From Vermamoeba vermiformis (taxonomy: Eukaryota; Tubulinea; Echinamoebida): a stretch of DNA of 64,000 bases. The translations under genes and the position numbers were made by a program. Shown here one piece after another: positions 57,462-64,000 of this stretch. The notes under the pieces were generated by a model that saw nothing but the letters and a program-made list of their open reading frames with translations, was not told the DNA's origin and searched no databases. The DNA lies in the NCBI GenBank assembly GCA_045837725.1, contig JBEWZL010000145.1, forward strand, positions 124,001 to 188,000, written 5' to 3'. Positions within the stretch are counted from its first letter, which is position 1; the number at the start of each line of letters is the position of its first letter.

Positions 57462-58997
57462 ATGTTATTTAGAGCTGTCTTGGTTGGCACAAAGGCGGTC
57501 AACAAAAATAGATCTATTTCCAGAGGTAAATTGACTGATCAATTGATAAGATTAAATCAATATAAAATCAATTTAATTGCCAAAGATATTTCAAATTAAA
57601 TTAAATAATATTGTAGCGATGAATGCAAGACGAGAAAATAATTTTTGTTTTCATTAAAATTATCAAATTTCCCCATCGATCTTTTCAATACTAATACAAT
57701 AATATAACATAGCCCTATTTCAAAAAAGAAAGCACAGCAGCACCAAGCCAGACCCTTCAGATCCGCTGTCACGTGACACGTACAAAGGTCTCGCACTGCA
57801 CGGCTACAACGCCCTGTCCGAGCTGCGCTGGAGTGAAGTTGAAATGCCGCTAGAACTCAACGACGATCAACTGCTCGTCAAGGTGGAGGCTGCGAGTATT
57901 AATGCACTGGATGTGGACATGTTGAATGGCTACGGCAAGCAACTCTTTGAAAGTGTGCGGCCCTTGCCCGCTGTATTAGGCACGTGATATATCTCTTGAT
58001 TACTATACTAGGCAAGTCTAATAATAGTATCACAGGTCGAGATTTCTCCGGTGTAGTTGTGGCGAAGGGCTCCGGTGTGTGGAATTACAAGGCAAGTACT
58101 GACTGGTACTAGCGATCACGTGCCGCTAACACTCTAAATATAGCTCGGTGATCACGTGATTGGTGCACCATTGCCTTACGCGCAAGGAACGTTCGGCGAG
58201 TATTGTGTCGTGAGTGAATTCCAAGTGGCACCCAAGCCCAAGAACTTGTCGCACGTTGAAGCCGCAGCACTCCCTTACGCCTCACTGACAGCCATGAATG
58301 CGCTGCACGATGCCAATCTGTTGCAGGGTCCTGCTTCGGGGCCCATTGCAGTGCTCGGAGCTACAGGAGGCGTGGGCACAGCGGCACTACAACTACTGCT
58401 CGCACTCACACCGACGAGTCAGAGCATTCCCATCATTGCTGTCGCGCGTCCTGGCTCACCGCACACCGCACGACTCGAACAGCTGTTGCAAGGCCGTGTT
58501 CGCGTTGTGGCTGGCGGACCTGAACTCGCCCTCACCACTGCTGGTGGTCCATTCACAGCGATTGTAGACCTCGCTGGTGTGATTGAGAATCAGTGGCTGC
58601 CGCTGCTGAAAGAAGGTACCGTAGATATTTTGTCGTCGCTGCCGTGCTAACTATGACCCCAGGTGGCTCGTTCTCCACAGTACGCGGCAATCTAATCAAG
58701 ACAGCACAAGAGTTCTCGCACTTCACAGTGGGCCTCGGCTACGGCTTTGCTAACTACTTGTCGCACAAATACAAAGTGCAGCAAGATCACAACATCAATT
58801 ACGCGTGGAGTTATTTCTGGCCGAGCAGTGACAAACTAGAATCAATCGCAAAACTTGCTGAAGAATCAAAAATTAAGCCAGTCGTCGACAAAGTGTTCGA
58901 GGCTGTAGATTATTTGCAGGCCTTTGAATACTTAGAGAGCGGATCTCACTTCGGCAAAGTTGTTTTGTCCTTTGAGAACTTGCCGCGCAGTGAATAA
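57462..58997 (+). CDS. RTN4IP1: RTN4IP1-like mitochondrial NAD(P)H oxidoreductase
   Basis: Medium-chain dehydrogenase/reductase needed for coenzyme Q synthesis and complex I in animals. Exon 1 gives MLFRAVLVGTKAVNKNRSIS, a mitochondrial presequence. After an intron: LALHGYNALSELRWSEVEMP, VKVEAASINALDVDMLNGYG, LGRDFSGVVVAKGSGVW, LGDHVIGAPLPYAQGTFGEY, LPYASLTAMNALHDA, the nucleotide-binding VLGATGGVGTAALQLLLAL, and a C-terminal IKPVVDKVFEAVDYLQAFEY. No zinc ligands, as expected. The first intron's acceptor near 57735 is uncertain (the obvious AAG gives the wrong frame), so the exon 1-2 join needs cDNA. Five exons, about 390 residues. Confidence 0.87.
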
Positions 58998-59050
58998 TAA
59001 ATGGACATCCAATTGTATATAAATATGGCGTATTTAATTACATGGTAGCG

Positions 59051-60248
59051 TTAAGCCTTGCGCGTGATGAGCGGACTTGACGGCGACGGATGGGCGGACT
59101 CACCATCAGCGTAGTACTCGCCGTAGTGTCGCACGTCAAACTGCCAATCAATCTTGCTGAAGTCGTAGCAGTAGCTCGCAATCACGGCTAAAAAGAGCAG
59201 CACTGTAGTGATCTCGCTCAATGCACCTAAAATCAAAGCGTTAAACTTCTGCCGTACCGCCTTGCGCCCAGAAGAACTTACACAGAGTGAAGATCAAATC
59301 ATTGCTGTTGAAGCGAATTAAGACGACCACTGAGTACAACACGTTAGTACCAGTGACTGATATAAGAACTGATATGTAACGTACAAAGCACGGTGAACAC
59401 TGACGAGCCAACAGCGCCAGTGACACGCAGCACACGTAACTTGTGCGAGCTCAATTGCAGGGACAAATCAAAAAATGCTTGGAAATACATGTACACCTGC
59501 ATTGCGATGAGTATGTGAATGGCTTATCGATATAATGAGTACTTACAACAGCGGGCAAGAAGAACACAAGGGTCATAATCAGATGCACTGCAGGTGTGTC
59601 GTGGTAGCGAAAAACAGACAAGCTAGTCAGTCCGAACCCCGCTGCAATATCATGTTAGTACATGCACTCGCTAGTCATCATATGAACGTGCCTATCCAAG
59701 CCAGCACAACTGATGCTTTGTTCTCGCGTCGTTTGCCTGTGGGAATTAAAGTCTTAATTATCACCGCTTTAGGCGCATATTTATAAATCCCATACTAGTA
59801 TACATGACATTCTTGTTAAATCCTAGTGCCATTTCTGCGCTTTCAATTGCACCGTTGATAAAGTTATATCGAAAACTGTTTCCGATCCGTTAGTGACATG
59901 TGACCGCCATAATTAATTAATTACATACTGCGCGAATAAAATTAGTAAAAACGACGTGAAAGATAAGCCAATAGCACCAATGGAAGCTTCTGGAGCTAGT
60001 GGAAAACGGATCCATTAAAATTAGTTAATAATTAAAATTTACGCTTACGGTAATTTAGGGTCGCTGAAATGAACGTGATTATTTTGCCATCAGTGTGTCC
60101 GTTACTAAAATTAATATTCAATGTCAGATCCGATCAGGGCCAAGAATTTCTCCGGGAGAAAGCCTTACTAGTAAGCCATTGGATATGTAATTGACATGGT
60201 GATTACTGGCACCAATATTAAAGTGAGGGGGAGCCACGCTAGCCTCAT
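59051..60248 (-). CDS. DRAM/FRAG1/Sfk1-family membrane protein
   Basis: Six-helix protein of the DRAM (autophagy/lysosome) and FRAG1/PGAP2 group. It starts MRLAWLPLTLILVPVITMSI, TYPMAYYNGHTDGKIITFIS, then PEASIGAIGLSFTSFLLIL, where the PE-x-x-x-G motif and following helix match DRAM (PPESCVFGLLLN). Next YRYNFINGAIESAEMALGFN and further helices. The final exon has LSEITTVLLFLAVIASYCYD then a soluble YGEYYADGESAHPSPS tail. About seven exons with short introns; internal exon limits are approximate. Loops and helix count fit the family, but whether it acts in lysosomes or lipid remodelling is not decided. Confidence 0.72.
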
Positions 60249-60454
60249 CTTGTCAGGTCTGGTGCAGTTCGAAAAGTCACGAAATAAATGTGAGATCTCA
60301 GCTATGCAAAATCATTTTATTGTTTAATGATTACGAACATGATTACAGTTTTATAGGCTGAATATTTAGTGTATATATTGATATAGCGGTATTATTCACA
60401 AGACTAGAATTCGACGGATCTGATCCAATACAAAAGGGTGCCTAAAAACAGAGT

Positions 60455-62410
60455 TTAAAGAGGCAATTCGAAGTGAACCTTCAATTGCGCATCTTCAGCA
60501 ATTCGGCTAATTTGAGCAATAGAAACAGCGTGAGCAGCAGCTTGATCCAAGTCATCAACGGGGATCAAACGCAAACCACTCTTCTCCATAATTTCTTTAG
60601 CCTTGCCGACGTTAGTACCTTAATATAGCACCTGTTAGACCACGTGCTCGACGACTACCACACAACATAATATCGTTCACGTACCTTGGAGACGAACAAT
60701 GACGGGCACACGCATGCTCAGTTCCTTAGCCGCGTTGATGATGCCGAGGGCAATGACGTCACAGCGCATGATACCACCGAAAATGTTGACGAGAATAGCT
60801 CGCACATTGGGATCTTGGTTCAAAATCTTGAAGGCCTCAGCGACTTGTCGTTCACTGGCACCTCCTCCGACGTCCAAAAAGTTGGCGGGGTTACCACCGT
60901 GCAATTTAATAATGTCCATCGTAGCCATGGCCAAACCAGCGCCGTTCACTGCACGACAAAACACTGTTAGAGTCACGATCAAAGCATAGTCATTAGACTG
61001 CACGCTACTCACCCAAGCAGGCAATGTTGCCGTCGAGACCAATGTAGTTCAAATCGAATTGTGAGGCTGCAACTTCGCGCGGGTCCTCTTGCGAAGGGTC
61101 GCGCATGTCGTGCACGTCCTTTTGTTTGAACAGAGCGTTGTCATCAAAGTTGATCTTGGCGTCCAAGCACAACACTTCACCAGTGCTCGTCTCGACGAAA
61201 GGATTGACCTCGACTAATGTGGCGTCTTTCTTAATGAACAAGTCGTACAGCTTCAAGATCTGATCGGCGACCTCAGCGTAGTTCTTTTTGAATCCAATGG
61301 CCTTGGCGACACGTTCAGCTTGTTCGCGTTGCAAACCCTTGAAAATATCAATGCCCTCTTTGACGATCAAATCAGGGGTCTCAGCAGCCACACCTTCAAT
61401 ATCCACACCACCAGCTGATGATGCAACCAACACAGGGCCGTAGAATGAGCGGTCCATGGTGATGGCCAAGTAGGTCTCTTTTCTGTTGTATTTTCGTTCG
61501 CATATGTACACGTGGCTGACAGGTCGTCCCTGTTCGCCAGTTTGCTTCGTAATCAATCGATAGCCGAGCATTTGTTTCGCAATTTCAGCGACTTCTTCCG
61601 GGCTGAGTGCAATAGTTAATAAATAGTCTAATATTCAGAGAGTATATGGTATTGCTTAAATAAGCCTAATTAGCGTGTTGATAACATAAAATATGCAAAA
61701 TGGAGGTGATCGAATTAATCTTGATAACGGAGAAACGTCCGAAAGCGGCATCCGTACCTGGTGCAAATATGAACTCCACCGCGAAGACCAGAAGTGAATT
61801 TACCCTTTCCTCGACCACCAGCAAGAACTTGAGCCTTAACGATCACATCACCGCCTGTTAATGGTGCAATTAGAATTCAATTAAGCCTTCACAACAAAAA
61901 TTAATAAAAAATTATCAATAATTGTGGAACGTTCTGGAAGGTATGATTGATGGTTATATATGAAAATCGGCCATAAAAATAATTAGATATACGAAAATCA
62001 AACAATATTCAAAATATTCGTTGCAACTGACCAATATCAGCGGCAATTTTAGCAGCCTCTTCGGGGGTTGCGGCCACAGCACCGCGAGGTACATTGATGC
62101 CAAAGCTGCGCATTAAATTTTGAGCTTGATATTCGTGGACGTTCAAGCGACGGATTTGTATCCTGTTGTCAAAGGGGCTTTTTGTCTAAAAATCAAAATA
62201 ATTAGCATTAAAATTAATTATTAACATGTAGCATGCCTTATTCATCAACAAGCTTGGACGAGCAGAGAAGATATTGTTAGAAACGCTGGTCAACTTTTGC
62301 GATGTGGTATTTTCAGATCGAGGTTTGCGAGCCACCAAAGAGGTAAAGCTTCTCTTAGGGACGGCATTGACCACTTTGCAAGCCTTGGATAAGAGTGTTC
62401 GAGCAAGCAT
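60455..62410 (-). CDS. Succinate-CoA ligase beta subunit, mitochondrial
   Basis: TCA-cycle enzyme making ATP or GTP from succinyl-CoA. The presequence is [20 protein letters not shown]. The mature part starts [20 protein letters not shown], with ATP-grasp residues [92 protein letters not shown], and the C-terminal [20 protein letters not shown] and [19 protein letters not shown] with the succinate-binding GG. Seven exons or so; full length. Nucleotide specificity (SUCLA2 versus SUCLG2) is not assigned. Stop TAA 60455-60457. Confidence 0.95.
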
Positions 62411-62767
62411 GGTGGAGTACTGTGAGATAGTTGAAAACAAAATAAAAAAATGTCCGTTCGAAAATCAATCAAGATTGAGCCTCAACGTGCGGTGAAGTCG
62501 CTTATGAATGCACTAATAACAACGAGCATGATATTAATTTACGTTGCTAAAATAATGCGACGCTAAGCAGCGAACAGAAAGCGGCACTTAGAAGCCAATT
62601 GCGTCTAGACGACCGTTTCCGAAAGAACCCCTTCTCTACAATAGTATAGATACCTCTGTTAACTATTTATTGTTTAGAAATGTCATAGGTATTTTCTGTT
62701 GTGTAATTCTGCGTGTGCAAAAAAAGAAAGTTGAGAGTTGTCCGGTGCATTTTTATGCGAACAGACG
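62411..62767. promoter_or_regulatory. Divergent intergenic region, succinate-CoA ligase / RMC1
   Basis: 357 nt between start codons. An overlapping open frame antisense to the ligase presequence is a shadow. No further gene or recognised motif. Confidence 0.35.
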
Positions 62768-64000
62768 ATGGAAAAGCCAGAGAAGGGCACGAATAATAAT
62801 AATTCGTCCTCTTCACGAATTAAATTTAACGACGAGAATGATGCGGATCTGTCTTCCCCGTACAAAAAGGCGCAAATGAGTTTGAATACTCATCTGTCCT
62901 TTCATTTAGAGCCCAAGCCAAGTCCATTATTATTTACATCGTCGTATAAACAAGTATATTTGGACGAAGCTAACAAAGAGCTCGTGATTATCAAGGATGA
63001 TAATACCATACTTCGACAGCCAACAGATCAACCAGACAAAAAGCCAGAAAATTATGGGTAGGTTATTCACATCGTATAATATAATATTCGTCATTATTTG
63101 ATATTGGCTGTATTGCAATAATTTTTTAAAGTGAAGAAATTAAATTTGACTGTTTTTTCAATAATATTGTGTACATACGATTACTGATTTTATTATTAGC
63201 ATCAATACTATAGGAATCAGGTCTGCAAAATTCTCGCCAGACCACAAGTATTTATCAATCCAAAAGAATGACACCGAGATCGTATCCAAATAACTCTATT
63301 TTATCAATGTCTATGCTTTGTACATTTGCGATTTTGTTCCTTAACCTAACGATAATAGGAATTCATTAATTTGAAGCACATGTCAACGATAAAACAAAGC
63401 TGCAAGACCTCAACGCGATCACCAAACAAGATCTTAGATTTTTATTGGGCTAATGCTTCAAACTTCTTTTATGTGACTCAACAAGGCGTAGAATTATATA
63501 AGGTACGAGATCATATCACTATCATACCTTACTAATACTCTCGCAGTTTTACCCATTGAAATTGATTAAAGAGTTCAAACACGCAGTCAATTGGTTTGTC
63601 TATTCAGTAAGGCCATCAATCGCATATAATGAATCCATACTAATCTATTTATAGCCTCATTTGCGAATATTGCTCACGACCTCGGGACCAAAATCGAGTC
63701 TGTTGCAAGGGTATCATTTCACTTTGCGACCGAACAATGTCATCAAACTGCCGCAGTTTTTCATTGACCTCGCTCCCAATGATGGTGGTGCCGTTAAGCC
63801 ACACGAGATAGCTATAGCACAATTGTGAGTTCGACAGAAATGCTTCTTTGACGCGTGACACTGACATGCATTTACACAGGTACTCACGCGTGTACTGCAT
63901 TCACATCTACAACAAGAAGCAAGAGCTCGTGTTGTATCACTTGACCAAGGACAATGTCATCAAAAAGCTGGGCATTGATTTGCACACCAATGGCACTGTG
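62768..64000 (+). CDS. RMC1: RMC1, regulator of the Mon1-Ccz1 complex (partial at right edge)
   Basis: RMC1 (C18orf8/Mic1) supports Mon1-Ccz1, the Rab7 activator, in endosome maturation and autophagy. It starts MEKPEKGTNNNNSSSSRIKF; the beta-propeller region gives YKQVYLDEANKELVIIKDDN, IGIRSAKFSPDHKYLSIQKN, LDFYWANASNFFYVTQQGVE then LYK, KLIKEFKHAVNWFVYS, SLLQGYHFTLRPNNVIKLPQ, HEIAIAQLYSRVYCIHIYNK and LVLYHLTKDNVIKKLGI. These align in order with human RMC1 (e.g. KFSLENKILAVQR, TDQGIEFYQ, NVNWYMY). The second intron (63282-63358) is a U12-type candidate. The C-terminal Mic1 domain lies beyond 64000. Confidence 0.88.
63282..63358 (+). other. Candidate U12-type intron in RMC1
   Basis: Donor GTATCCAAA matches the first six positions of the U12 donor. 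TTCCTTAAC at 63337-63345 is a perfect match to the U12 branch consensus, with the branch A 14 nt before the TAG acceptor. Splicing joins a Glu-Ile codon pair to Glu-Phe-Ile-Asn in phase 0 and restores alignment to RMC1; reading through hits a stop within two codons. Confidence 0.75.

Noticed and set aside
57481-57735. A middle exon in RTN4IP1 starting after the TAG at 57616
   Set aside because: Its frame runs into a stop without a usable donor.

Overview
This is a compact eukaryotic nuclear window. I read 34 protein-coding genes in 64 kb (about one per 1.9 kb), nearly all split by short introns of roughly 40-290 nt. Typical introns start GTACGT, GTAAGT or GTGAGT, carry a CTAAT/CTAAC/CTGAC branch site, and end in TAG or CAG. 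No virus copies, LTR elements, transposons, rRNA, tRNA or CRISPR arrays were recognised. A STAT-type SH2 protein, a GSK3-like kinase, a RapGAP fused to LRRs, and a coclaurine-N-methyltransferase-like enzyme suggest a free-living amoeboid protist, most likely an amoebozoan. Two introns look like minor-spliceosome (U12-type) introns, which argues against a dictyostelid such as Dictyostelium. The taxonomy is inference; the gene calls rest on direct reading of translated exons.

Layout. 1-8 kb: AP-3 delta (runs off the left edge), ALKBH1, a secreted-type epoxide hydrolase, RGP1 and a mitochondrial carrier. 8-17 kb: ISY1, a GSK3-like kinase, SAMHD1 (with an apparent 1-nt frameshift), the Fe-S assembly ATPase NUBP1/Nbp35, the DNL zinc-finger chaperone partner DNLZ, an RRM protein, and a gene for two fused ubiquitin-like domains. 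18-25 kb: a small orphan, ZZZ3, a CPBP protease and an unknown multi-spanning membrane protein. 25-32 kb: AP-3 beta, a prothymosin-like acidic protein with a U12-type intron, and a C2H2 plus double-bromodomain protein. 32-46 kb: CNMT-like methyltransferase, PCYT2, STAT, SWI5, a phytanoyl-CoA dioxygenase-like enzyme, METTL1, DDX11/CHL1 and an F-box/LRR protein. 46-64 kb: an aftiphilin-like clathrin-binding protein, a GRX-DEP-DUF547-LRR-RapGAP protein, a mitochondrial RsmJ-type rRNA methyltransferase, RTN4IP1, a DRAM/FRAG1 membrane protein, succinyl-CoA synthetase beta, and RMC1 (runs off the right edge).

How the genes relate. Several act in endolysosomal and Golgi traffic: AP-3 delta and beta, RGP1 (Rab6 GEF), aftiphilin-like, RMC1 (Mon1-Ccz1 regulator) and DRAM-like. 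NUBP1 feeds cytosolic Fe-S proteins such as DDX11. Several act in mitochondria (carrier, DNLZ, RsmJ-like, RTN4IP1, succinyl-CoA synthetase). Gene spacing is extreme: convergent stops can be 33 nt apart, and one divergent start-codon pair is 51 nt apart.

The most unusual signals are the two U12-type introns, a strong concentration of the hexamer RGATCY inside introns, a shared 14-mer at the branch region of three introns, the fused ubiquitin-like gene, the RapGAP fusion and the eukaryotic RsmJ. Exon coordinates were worked out by eye; boundaries and counts should be taken as hand readings.
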